From positions 1 to 64,000 of IMG/VR virus record IMGVR_UViG_3300049629_001293: a stretch of DNA of 64,000 bases. One strand, 5' to 3'. Below are positions 51,238-59,361 of this stretch, one piece after another. The notes beneath the pieces were generated by a model. It did no database searches. It saw nothing but the letters and a program-made list of their open reading frames with translations, and was not told the origin of the DNA. Numbering within the stretch: the stretch's first letter is position 1; each line of letters begins with the position of its first letter. Made by a program: the position numbers and the translations under genes. This DNA is from a virus.

Positions 51238-52653
51238 TTAAATTTCTTCTACTTCGACATATATTGTGCCATCTTTTTTTGTGACATTCTTAACCTTATG
51301 TTTTGCACTTTTTGGTACAACAACTTCGGACACCCACTCATAACCCTCTGGGGTAAGGTTTTGAATAGATGCACCCGTTTTATTTATCGCCTTAAGCACA
51401 ACACGTTGTCCAGCATCACCGGCTCCTCTAAAACCAGCAAATTTTTCGGCAGTCTTGGGATCGGTAGTCCATGAAGCATGGGCACCTTGATTGTCTAATA
51501 CCCCATCTTTGTCCCCTTTTAGCCAATTCATAGCTTCATCTTCTGAATCAAAATTCATCCCCCTCTGTATCTCTCCCTTGTATGGGGTCGAATTTGCAAG
51601 ATATTTAGAAATTAAATTTGCTCCTACGTTTGGTCTATTTTCTTTTTGTGATCTTCTAATTGCTTCGGAATTATAAACCCACGATCTGACATATTTAACA
51701 GTCGCCTTAGCCTCGCCTTCTGTTATTTCAATTCCTTTCTTCCTGGCCATCTCATAGTATTCTTGTGGGTTTTTAGGTGTACTTTCATGAGTCCCATCAC
51801 CAATCAAATTTGTTGGCTCAGGCTTCTTGGTCTCTGGTTCAGGTTTTTTAGTTTCTTCCTTTGGTTTAGATGCTTCTTTCTTTGGTTTAGATGCTTCTTT
51901 CTCTGGAGATTGAGTGGAACTTGGCGCTGTCGTTTTTTGGGATTTTATGTAGTTAGCAACACCATCTTTTATTTTTGATAATTGAGTGCCACTAACCCCG
52001 GCTTTCGTTGCAGCTTCTTCTAGTTTAAGAACACTAACTCCTGCTTTCTTTGCCAAACCTTCTATCTGAGCAATGGAAAGAGTTTTTGCTTTTTCTTTCG
52101 TCTGTTTTTCTGCTGGTTTTTTCGTTTCAGCATTAGGATCTGTTTTAGCTGTTTTAGTTACTTCTGATGCCTTGGGTTTTTCTGTTACTTTGGTTGTTTT
52201 TGCATAATCCTTCCCTACTTCCTTTAATTTACTAAGCCTCTCCTGTGAATTACTATCTTCCGTGCTGGATTTGCAGTTATTCTTAATATTGATACAGGCT
52301 TTCCCACAATTATACGCTGTCGGTTTAACACACTGTGGCTTCTTATTACCTCCTATCCCCGCATCTACCCGATAGGAGTAGCCACTAGAGAATTCCTCCC
52401 AGTCATCTACGCTATCCATCCGTCCTGGGGTGTAAGGTTTAAAAGTGACTGATTGCCCTTTGATATTAAATGAAAAAATACGGGGACGGGTTGCATCCTT
52501 GAATTTGCCTTCAAACTCCCCTTGATCATTTACCGAAAAATCCAATATCACCACCGGAGCATTATAGGCAAATGGTTGAGACAGAGTTTGGGCGATCGCC
52601 AACTTCATCTGTGGCTCGGTTGGCGTGGCATCTTTTCTAGTCGTTGAACTCAT
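51238..52653 (-). CDS. modular virion effector: N-module, Cys module, ADP-ribosyltransferase
   Basis: 471 aa. N-module (9-98, with PFAYNAPVVILDF, ATRPRIFSF, GRMDS and GYSYRVDA), Cys module (108-127), a helical region at 190-237, a Lys/Pro linker, and an ADP-ribosyltransferase domain from about 290. The R-S-E residues are Arg364 (EIQRG), Ser394 (ASWTT) and Glu443 (SEVVV). The position two before the catalytic Glu is Val, not the Glu/Gln of arginine- or Rho-type enzymes, so the target may differ from the paralogue at 52665 or activity may be lost. Confidence 0.82.
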   Translation of the reverse strand: MSSTTRKDATPTEPQMKLAIAQTLSQPFAYNAPVVILDFSVNDQGEFEGKFKDATRPRIFSFNIKGQSVTFKPYTPGRMDSVDDWEEFSSGYSYRVDAGIGGNKKPQCVKPTAYNCGKACINIKNNCKSSTEDSNSQERLSKLKEVGKDYAKTTKVTEKPKASEVTKTAKTDPNAETKKPAEKQTKEKAKTLSIAQIEGLAKKAGVSVLKLEEAATKAGVSGTQLSKIKDGVANYIKSQKTTAPSSTQSPEKEASKPKKEASKPKEETKKPEPETKKPEPTNLIGDGTHESTPKNPQEYYEMARKKGIEITEGEAKATVKYVRSWVYNSEAIRRSQKENRPNVGANLISKYLANSTPYKGEIQRGMNFDSEDEAMNWLKGDKDGVLDNQGAHASWTTDPKTAEKFAGFRGAGDAGQRVVLKAINKTGASIQNLTPEGYEWVSEVVVPKSAKHKVKNVTKKDGTIYVEVEEI

Positions 52654-52664
52654 GGTTAAATCTC

Positions 52665-54614
52665 CTATACTTCCTCAGCTTCAACAATAATCCGTCCGTT
52701 TTCTTCCTTGACACTTTTAACTCGATGGCGAGTGTCTTTTAGCACCATAACTTCGTCTTCTTCTTTGATCCTGCTCAAATTCCTAATAGACACACCTGAT
52801 TTATTAATGGTTTTAATGACGACGGGATACCTTTTTTCCTCAATAAAGAAATCGTCCGAAAAATTCTTTGCTGTTTTAAGGCTAGATGACCAAGAGGCGT
52901 GAGCACCTTGATTATCTAGCACCCCATCCTTGTCGCCTTTAGTCCAGTTTAAAGCCTCCTCTTTGGTTGCAAAATGAATCCCTCGGTAAACTTCGCCTTC
53001 GTATGGGGTTGAGTTCCTGACATAATTAGAAATCCGATTGGCATCCTCGTTTTCTTCCCCTGCTTTTTGATCGACTCGGATGTCAGTGGCATCCCTTGTC
53101 CATTTATAGATGGCTGTAGTGGTGGCTGCTGCCTCCTTCTTAGAAATATTTACTCCTGCTTTTTCCAGTGCTTCACGATACTCATCGGGGGTTGAGGGCA
53201 TGGATTCGTGGTCGCCCTTCCCTACTAAATTAAGGTTTTTAGGTTTTTCTTCGGGTTGTTTAACCGCCTTTTCCTCGGATTCTTTTTGGGTTTTAGTTAT
53301 TTCTGGTGATGGTTCAGGCATTTTCTTTTCCTTGTTAGGAGAAACTTCTTCTGTCTCAACGATCAAAACACCATCTTCGTACACAACCTTTTTAACCCGA
53401 TGGCGAGTGTCTTTGATGACCACTACCTCATCTTCCGTATCAAAGGTGCTTAAATTTTTGATAGAGGCACCTGACTTATTAATTGTTTTGATAATGATAG
53501 GTTGTGATGTCTCATCGAACGCATTGTCAACAGCAAATTCTCTCGCTTTATCCCAATTAGAAGTCCAAGATGCGTGGGCATTTTGATTGTCCAATATTCC
53601 GTCTTTGTCTCCTTTTGCCCACTCCAGTGCTTCTTCTGTTGATTCAAGGGAGATACCTCGGTAGATTTCACCTTTGAATGGCGTTGAACTCTTGACGTAA
53701 TCAGTGATCCGGTCGGCAACGAGGCTGTATTTCCCTGCTTTTTGAGATTCTCTAATATAAGAGGCATCTTCTGTCCACTCTTTAACGGCTCCGGTAATCT
53801 TTATAGCATCGTCATAAGAGATGGGATTACCCGATGCTTTCATTGCTTCAAAGTACCCGTATGCGTCGCCAGGAACGGACTCATGATCCCCCTTCCCTAC
53901 TAAATTAAGAGGCTTGGGTTCGTTTTCAGGTTCTTTAAGGGTTTCTGTTTGATCTTCACTCTTTACAGCTATTTTAGCAGCTTTCTTCCCTTCTTCAAAG
54001 TCAGATTCTTTCCCTTTTTTGCTAGGGGGAATTTCCTTTATTGTTTCTGGGATTTTATCTATTTCTGGTGGTTTTTCTACCTCTTTCTTGGTTTTTGTAG
54101 TTGATTTAGGATTGGATTTCTTGGCTTCTTTAGCGTAATCAATACCAGCAGCTTTCAATTTCTCTAAACGATCCTTTGACTGAGCGTCATCGGGGTTTGA
54201 TTTACAATTATTATTAATATTTATACAGGCTTTCCCGCAATTATATGCGGTGGGTTTAACGCATTGGGGTTTCTTTTTGTCTCCTGCCTTGCCTTTTGCT
54301 TTAGCCGTTTTAGCCTTGGCATCAAAACGGAAGGAATAGCCTAATGAGAACTCCTCCCATTGTTCTACTGCATCGCCCGAATCCATCCGTCCTGGGGTAT
54401 AAGGTTTGAAGTTAACGGTATTTCCATCTAACTCAAAATCAAACACCCTCGGACGGGCAGAATCCTTAAATCTCCCAGATATTTTACCCGTGTCATCTAC
54501 CTTAAAGTCCAGCACGTCCACTGGGGCGTTATAGGCAAAAGGAAGAGCAAGAGTCTGGGCGATCGCTGCTTGCATTTGTACTTTTGTTGGGGCTGTTTTA
54601 GTCTCTATGCTCAT
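52665..54614 (-). CDS. modular virion effector: N-module, Cys module, tandem ADP-ribosyltransferases
   Basis: 649 aa. N-module (8-99), Cys module (Cys118, 126, 130, 137), a charged linker, then two homologous ADP-ribosyltransferase domains. The first has Arg319 (IYRG), Ser349 (SWTS) and Glu394-Asp-Glu396; the second has Arg544, Ser574 (SWSS) and Glu619-Asp-Glu621. Both keep the ExE pattern of arginine-specific toxins. Each domain is preceded by the same GKGDHES segment, showing a duplication of linker plus domain. Expected to modify host proteins on entry. Confidence 0.85.
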   Translation of the reverse strand: MSIETKTAPTKVQMQAAIAQTLALPFAYNAPVDVLDFKVDDTGKISGRFKDSARPRVFDFELDGNTVNFKPYTPGRMDSGDAVEQWEEFSLGYSFRFDAKAKTAKAKGKAGDKKKPQCVKPTAYNCGKACININNNCKSNPDDAQSKDRLEKLKAAGIDYAKEAKKSNPKSTTKTKKEVEKPPEIDKIPETIKEIPPSKKGKESDFEEGKKAAKIAVKSEDQTETLKEPENEPKPLNLVGKGDHESVPGDAYGYFEAMKASGNPISYDDAIKITGAVKEWTEDASYIRESQKAGKYSLVADRITDYVKSSTPFKGEIYRGISLESTEEALEWAKGDKDGILDNQNAHASWTSNWDKAREFAVDNAFDETSQPIIIKTINKSGASIKNLSTFDTEDEVVVIKDTRHRVKKVVYEDGVLIVETEEVSPNKEKKMPEPSPEITKTQKESEEKAVKQPEEKPKNLNLVGKGDHESMPSTPDEYREALEKAGVNISKKEAAATTTAIYKWTRDATDIRVDQKAGEENEDANRISNYVRNSTPYEGEVYRGIHFATKEEALNWTKGDKDGVLDNQGAHASWSSSLKTAKNFSDDFFIEEKRYPVVIKTINKSGVSIRNLSRIKEEDEVMVLKDTRHRVKSVKEENGRIIVEAEEV

Positions 54615-54715
54615 GTTTTTGCTCTTCCTTTTGCTTTAGAAGTATTTATACAAGAATTGCCGCAATCGCAAGAAGTGGGTTTAACACATTTAGGTTTTTC
54701 GCTTTTGACCCACAT
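54611..54715 (-). CDS. 34-aa stand-alone Cys module
   Basis: Encodes little except the Cys module (PKCVKPTSCDCGNSCIN). It fits exactly between the stop of the gene at 54717 and an ATGA overlap with the next gene. Relative to the consensus it lacks the last Cys and has an extra one before the second. It could be a live mini-protein or the remains of an effector deleted down to this module. Confidence 0.6.
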   Translation of the reverse strand: MWVKSEKPKCVKPTSCDCGNSCINTSKAKGRAKT

Positions 54716-54716
54716 A

Positions 54717-56075
54717 CTATTTAGTTACTTGAGCAAAAGACCTCATTTTGCCCGCCGCGTTTTGGATTCCGTCGCCATATCTTTTATTGATATCAGAACC
54801 AGGAGGATATTCCCCTCTGCCTACGCCATTAAGAGTAAACAAATCATTCTCGTGTAAGTCAAGCATGGCTCTATTAAAATCACCCCGACCAACCTTATCC
54901 CCCATTGCGTCACGGATCTTGTATATAGGGACAAGACCTCCATGATTCCCTTCTTTGTCTATGTCTTTCAATAGTGTAGATATCTCTTTCTGTATTTCTT
55001 TTTGATCAGACATCTGCCCTGGTTTGCGCTTAAATTCTTGTTTTGCTTTTTCAATAGCTTTTGTGTCTTTTATAACAAAAGATTGACGATTCCTGTTGAA
55101 CATATCGGTAATTCCGTCCGAAGGATCAAATTGTCCGTCTGGATTCATATCCTCTTTTTTTAACGTTCCAGTTTCTAGTTCGATTCCCTCGTCATCTGTA
55201 CCTGCCTTTAGTGTCCATTTATCAAAGTCTTCTTTACTCACCCTGTCTTTTAATTCATGTCTCATTTGTGCTATGTTTACTCGATCTCCTTGTCCTAACT
55301 CAAACGCAACCCTAGCTGCTTCTTTGACAATCTCCTTTTTAAAGGTGTCATAATCCTTTATTGGTTCGTCACTATAAAAGGGATTTGCCTTGGATTTAGG
55401 ACTAGATTTAGCTTTGGGTTTAACTTCGGGCTTTGGCTCGATCTTGGCTTCTGGTTCTGCCGTTTTCTTTGTTGCCAATTTTTGACCAGTAGGCTTTTTA
55501 CTCTCTGCTTTAGGCTTGGTTTGGGGCTTTTCTACAGTCGTTTTTGCTGTTTTCGCGTAATCTTTCCCAATTCCTTCTAACTTTTTAAGCCTGTCTTTTA
55601 TTGTGGGATCATTGGTTTTGATTTTGCAGGTTTTCATGATGTTGATGCAAGCTGCACCACAATTGTAAGCTGTCGGCTTAACGCATTGAGGCTTTTTTTT
55701 GCCACCTACTCCCGCATCAACACGGAAGCCATACCCTGCTGAAAATGCCTCCCATTCTTGGACATCTTCCTCTGATTCTAAGCTGTCCATTTTGCCAGGT
55801 TTATAAGGCTTATAGGCTACGGACTCCCCATCTAGGGTAAAGGAAAACACCCGTGGACGTGCCGCATCTTTAAATACTCCGGTAATATTGCCATTCTCGG
55901 CAACATCAAATTTAAGCACAACAACTGGGGCGTTATAAACAAAATCCATTGACAAGGTTTGGGCAATAAGTAACCTCATTTGAGCTTCGGTTGGTGCAGT
56001 ACCTCCGCCACCATCCCCAACTAATACTTCATCTTCGTCAACACGGAACAAAGAACTTGGTTTTGTTTTTAACAT
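54717..56075 (-). CDS. modular virion effector: N-module, Cys module, tandem winged helices
   Basis: 452 aa. N-module (26-125, with SMDFVYNAPVVVLKF, AARPRVFSF, GKMDS and GYGFRVDA), Cys module (YNCGAACIN), a Lys/Pro/Ala linker, and a C-terminal half with two winged-helix-like segments: NIAQMRHELKDRVSKEDFDK and PIYKIRDAMGDKVGRGDFNR, each followed by a beta hairpin. A DNA-binding cargo would bind incoming or host DNA. Domain call by pattern. Confidence 0.7.
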   Translation of the reverse strand: MLKTKPSSLFRVDEDEVLVGDGGGGTAPTEAQMRLLIAQTLSMDFVYNAPVVVLKFDVAENGNITGVFKDAARPRVFSFTLDGESVAYKPYKPGKMDSLESEEDVQEWEAFSAGYGFRVDAGVGGKKKPQCVKPTAYNCGAACINIMKTCKIKTNDPTIKDRLKKLEGIGKDYAKTAKTTVEKPQTKPKAESKKPTGQKLATKKTAEPEAKIEPKPEVKPKAKSSPKSKANPFYSDEPIKDYDTFKKEIVKEAARVAFELGQGDRVNIAQMRHELKDRVSKEDFDKWTLKAGTDDEGIELETGTLKKEDMNPDGQFDPSDGITDMFNRNRQSFVIKDTKAIEKAKQEFKRKPGQMSDQKEIQKEISTLLKDIDKEGNHGGLVPIYKIRDAMGDKVGRGDFNRAMLDLHENDLFTLNGVGRGEYPPGSDINKRYGDGIQNAAGKMRSFAQVTK

Positions 56076-56096
56076 GATTTTACCTTTTATAAATAG

Positions 56097-56157
56097 AAAC
56101 CTTGTGAGTTAATCACAAGTAAAAACCTTGTGAGTCAATCACAAGTAAAAACCTTGT
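56097..56157 (-). terminator. tandem palindromic hairpins at the head/effector boundary
   Basis: CTTGTGA-GTTAA-TCACAAG (56101-56119) and CTTGTGA-GTCAA-TCACAAG (56127-56145), with half of a third copy (26-base period). On the - strand each stem is followed by GTTTTTAC or similar, a weak terminator. The last codons of the gene ending at 56139 are part of the repeat. Confidence 0.6.
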
Positions 56158-56558
56158 GAGCTAATCTTCTCAACTAACTCCATGTCCCACGTTACGATAT
56201 TTTTAGTTAGTGAGACTAAGTTACAAACAACTCCATCGGGAGGGTAAAATGTGGTGTCTGCTCCGACAATATAGTCAACCCCCTCACCCTTCAATTGTTC
56301 TTCTAAATAACGCCGTGAAATCCCTTTGACGGAATAGGATTTAGTTATTCCCTCCACTGAGCTTAGATTTTCAATCCCTTCCTTACTTGGGAATTGATCT
56401 TGAATAACCGGAGATGGGGTAATCTCCAGATACTCGTAATCATTGCCCAATCTTGTGCGAACGACAAGGCTTCGAATATTGGGATTGCCAAATCCCCCCG
56501 CGAGAGGGGAGATCCGGTCTCTTAGGGCTATCATTTGCTCAACAAAGGATTGACTCAT
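56139..56558 (-). CDS. putative head-tail joining or tail terminator protein
   Basis: 139 aa, following the connector genes. Alpha/beta pattern with N-terminal helix (FVEQMIALRDRISPL) and a strand-rich centre. Position after DUF4054 suits a neck or tail-terminator protein. Overlaps the upstream stop (ATGA). No family signature. Confidence 0.5.
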   Translation of the reverse strand: MSQSFVEQMIALRDRISPLAGGFGNPNIRSLVVRTRLGNDYEYLEITPSPVIQDQFPSKEGIENLSSVEGITKSYSVKGISRRYLEEQLKGEGVDYIVGADTTFYPPDGVVCNLVSLTKNIVTWDMELVEKISSQGFYL

Positions 56559-56740
56559 TTCTTCTCTTTGGGAGTATAAGCAGCCTGTGGGTGGTCTGGC
56601 TTGTCTAACTTCTTATTGATTTCCTGTAACTCAACATAAATTGCTGCCATTGCTTGCAGTTCTGGCGAGGCGGGAGCCGCTATTCCAGCAGAAGTAACTC
56701 GACCATTATCAACGGTGAAATCAGGGAACTGTACTTTCAT
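56555..56740 (-). CDS. small virion-region protein
   Basis: 61 aa from ATG 56740, ATGA-coupled to the DUF4054 gene; the longer frame lies inside that gene. Short hydrophobic-aromatic start, then a helix (ELQAMAAIYVELQEINKKLD) and a basic tail. Function unknown. Confidence 0.55.
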   Translation of the reverse strand: MKVQFPDFTVDNGRVTSAGIAAPASPELQAMAAIYVELQEINKKLDKPDHPQAAYTPKEKK

Positions 56741-57072
56741 AAAACTAAAATAGGGGGAGTGAAGATAGTATTGCGGAGGTGGATATATTGCCTCCCGTAA
56801 GTTGTCAAAGACCAATCGTTCTCGGAGCCAGAAGGGGTAGAACTTCCTGGCCCGGATGCGATTCCCGTGACACTAGAGGCAATATCCGCCTGTTGAAACC
56901 AATCAATGCTGATTCGATGGGCAGCAATCAACATAATTCCATCCGTTCTCTTGGGATCAGCCCAACCAGCACAGTAATTATTCTCGGCAAAGTTTAAACT
57001 GTATTGAATCACAGAAGATTCGACTACAGCGAACTGAGGATAAACCGCTAAAAAATCGGAAGGGAGAACCAT
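56737..57072 (-). CDS. DUF4054 head-tail connector protein
   Basis: 111 aa. Begins DFLAVYPQFAVVESSVIQYS, then YCAGWADPKRTDGIMLIAAH, the layout of DUF4054 and similar adaptor proteins: YPxF motif, helix, W, then L-x-x-AH. These form the ring under the portal. Position right after the capsid genes agrees. Confidence 0.72.
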   Translation of the reverse strand: MVLPSDFLAVYPQFAVVESSVIQYSLNFAENNYCAGWADPKRTDGIMLIAAHRISIDWFQQADIASSVTGIASGPGSSTPSGSENDWSLTTYGRQYIHLRNTIFTPPILVL

Positions 57073-57075
57073 TTA

Positions 57076-57555
57076 TTACCCACGGATGTTCATAGTATTA
57101 ACCGATTTGATATTCTTGACTTGCTCCGCTATTGCCTTAGAAATAGCGGGACGATCTTCTCTTTTCTCGGATCGTTCTAGCCAATCAATATCACTAGAAT
57201 TGCGAATTAGATCTAGGGCATCTTTTTCAATATAATCAAGGGTTGTTTCAGTAGGAAACTTCCCTTCCTCTAGGGTGGGAGAGATTACTCTGAATGCTCC
57301 GCAATTAACAAGTTGCAATCCGAGGGGATGCCGAACAATATAGTCATAGTCCTCGTCGGGAAGCTCCAAATTAGTCCCAGGCAGAATCCAACTCCCCCGT
57401 GTTTCCACCGCATCCAACGAGGTTTTTTTGGTTCCCCCACGAGTAATAGGACGGGAGAAACGGATCGGCGAAGTGATAGCCTCCACTGATATTCCATAGG
57501 GAATGCGTGGATTATGAGGATTTAGCTTTGGGTCAAAGATGATAGTTTTAGACAT
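57076..57555 (-). CDS. virion-region protein
   Basis: 159 aa between major capsid and connector. Beta-rich N-terminal two thirds (SWILPGTNLELPDEDYDYIV) and a charged helical end. Likely minor head protein by position. No recognised family. Confidence 0.55.
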   Translation of the reverse strand: MSKTIIFDPKLNPHNPRIPYGISVEAITSPIRFSRPITRGGTKKTSLDAVETRGSWILPGTNLELPDEDYDYIVRHPLGLQLVNCGAFRVISPTLEEGKFPTETTLDYIEKDALDLIRNSSDIDWLERSEKREDRPAISKAIAEQVKNIKSVNTMNIRG

Positions 57556-57557
57556 TT

Positions 57558-58511
57558 TTATTCGGGTAATACTACAATGTGCATGGAGAATGGGCGTTTG
57601 AGGTCAATTCCCCCAAACTTAAACTTGGCACCACGCCAGAAAGAATCAACACCAATGGGACGAGTATCAGTCCACTTTAATGGTTGATAAATCTTAGCAG
57701 AGACTTTTTTGGGATCTCGACGGAAAGCCTGAATAAAGCGGGTAGGAGCCAAACCAATCGACTCTAAATATTCGGGAGCCATCTCGGACACCACACCGAC
57801 TTCTTTGATGTTGGAGTTGACTTTTAAGAAGTGTTCTAACACCGTGCGATCTAAGGCAGATGTACCAATTTGAATGATATCCGAGGAGAGGTGTTCGTAA
57901 GTTTCCGAATCCATCAGCAAAGTGTCAGGCTTCTCTCGGTTATTGGTCAACCGAGTCGGGGCATTCACACAATCATTCAACACACTCAGCTTTTGTTGAG
58001 ATGTTGCAGACCCGTTTAAAGGGAAGGGAGCATAAGACCGCAGGGCTTGGGGGTGATTCAAAAAACCTGGCATCCCTGTTTCTAAATCTCCGTTTGCCAC
58101 CAACTGATTGATTTTTTGTTGTGCGGCTTCTTGAATTGTCCAGATTTTGTCCTCCTCAATGCTCTCGCCCATTCGACTGACAGCCGCGATATCATCCTCG
58201 GAAACGCTATAACCTTGTCCCCATTTATGGATCGGCATCTTCATCTCGCCATAGACCAGTTCCACTTCGGGAAGGTCTGTGGTGTAGTTTCGGATTAATT
58301 TGAACTGCCCGACGTGACGGAGCCACCGATATCCCCAGGTTTTTGCCCAGGGCTTGTTTTGGATGTTGAGAGGGCAAATGACTCCAGCAGCGAAAGGATA
58401 GTCCGCAAGATCGAACTCCTTATCTACTTGAGCTTCTAAGTCCATCAGGGTGCCAAAGAACGTCCCGATTTCATCAGCATCCAACCTTGTAGTCCCGGAA
58501 AAGTTCATCAT
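57558..58511 (-). CDS. major capsid protein (DUF2184 type)
   Basis: 317 aa. Features of the HK97-fold DUF2184 capsid family: N-terminal helix, the segment WGQGYSVSEDDIAAVSRMGE, a long helix with QQKINQLVANGD, then PDTLLMDSETYEHL and the beta-rich C-terminus. Lies between the cement gene and the connectors as expected. The extreme N-terminus contains TTRLDA, an R-x-D motif also abundant in the scaffold. Confidence 0.85.
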   Translation of the reverse strand: MMNFSGTTRLDADEIGTFFGTLMDLEAQVDKEFDLADYPFAAGVICPLNIQNKPWAKTWGYRWLRHVGQFKLIRNYTTDLPEVELVYGEMKMPIHKWGQGYSVSEDDIAAVSRMGESIEEDKIWTIQEAAQQKINQLVANGDLETGMPGFLNHPQALRSYAPFPLNGSATSQQKLSVLNDCVNAPTRLTNNREKPDTLLMDSETYEHLSSDIIQIGTSALDRTVLEHFLKVNSNIKEVGVVSEMAPEYLESIGLAPTRFIQAFRRDPKKVSAKIYQPLKWTDTRPIGVDSFWRGAKFKFGGIDLKRPFSMHIVVLPE

Positions 58512-58530
58512 AGTTTAAGTTCTTTCTATA

Positions 58531-59361
58531 TTAAGGAACATTGAAGCCGATTAAAACGCACACCGCGCCAGTGCTAGTGACCACAGGGGAACATTTGAAC
58601 TCAGCCTTCGCGGAGATATTAATTGTACCACTTGTCACTTTTGTTGCTTTCCCCTCGTGTCCCGCAGCAACAGAGACGTAGACGGCATCATTGATTGTGA
58701 TATCCGTCTCAACACATTCAACCCAGATCCCTGACGATTCCCCTGTCCGGTCAACCACGTCCATCACATCCTGATAGGGGTAAGTTGTCCCACTATAGTT
58801 TGCACCTTGATAAATCAAAGGTTGCATTTCGATGTCTTTGACGATTCGAGTAATCCCTAAGATTACGTCAGTGGTAGCAGTAGGAAGTCCTGCAACTTTG
58901 GGGTCGGTTTCGGTGTTTGCTCTGGCAACAAACCGACCGAATGGTACGGGGAGAGGAATAATCATCGCCGTGGTTACAGTTGCCGTTAAACTAGCACCAG
59001 TAACTACCAGGATGTTCTCGATACCATATTCCAGTGCCGTGAATAGCACGTTATTCCCACTAACACTTGCAATCCCCCGTCGCCCAAAAGCAGGGTTTAC
59101 TCGGATTGCATTCAATAAACCAGCTTGCAGTTCCGCTTGAGTGGCACTAGCATCGGTTGTAAAACGTGCCGTGCCTAGTCCGTTGTTTAACCTGACGGTA
59201 TATACAGTGCTAGAAGCAGGGGAGGCAGGAATCGCCAGAGTCCAGACCTCTTTAACAGCATTCTTTATAGAAACAAGGGCTTTGACTCTCGGAAAATTAA
59301 TAGATCCCTCGCCCATGCCAGGAGTCGCCCGATCAAATTGAAGATTGTAGTTGTACCGCAT
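58531..59361 (-). CDS. capsid cement/decoration protein
   Basis: 276 aa, beta- and Thr/Val-rich (TVYTVRLNNGLGTARFTTD), with a C-terminal part (WVECVETDITINDAVYVSVA) that matches the pattern of gp24-like structural cement proteins. Lies directly between protease/scaffold and major capsid. Shares one base with the scaffold stop region. Confidence 0.75.
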   Translation of the reverse strand: MRYNYNLQFDRATPGMGEGSINFPRVKALVSIKNAVKEVWTLAIPASPASSTVYTVRLNNGLGTARFTTDASATQAELQAGLLNAIRVNPAFGRRGIASVSGNNVLFTALEYGIENILVVTGASLTATVTTAMIIPLPVPFGRFVARANTETDPKVAGLPTATTDVILGITRIVKDIEMQPLIYQGANYSGTTYPYQDVMDVVDRTGESSGIWVECVETDITINDAVYVSVAAGHEGKATKVTSGTINISAKAEFKCSPVVTSTGAVCVLIGFNVP

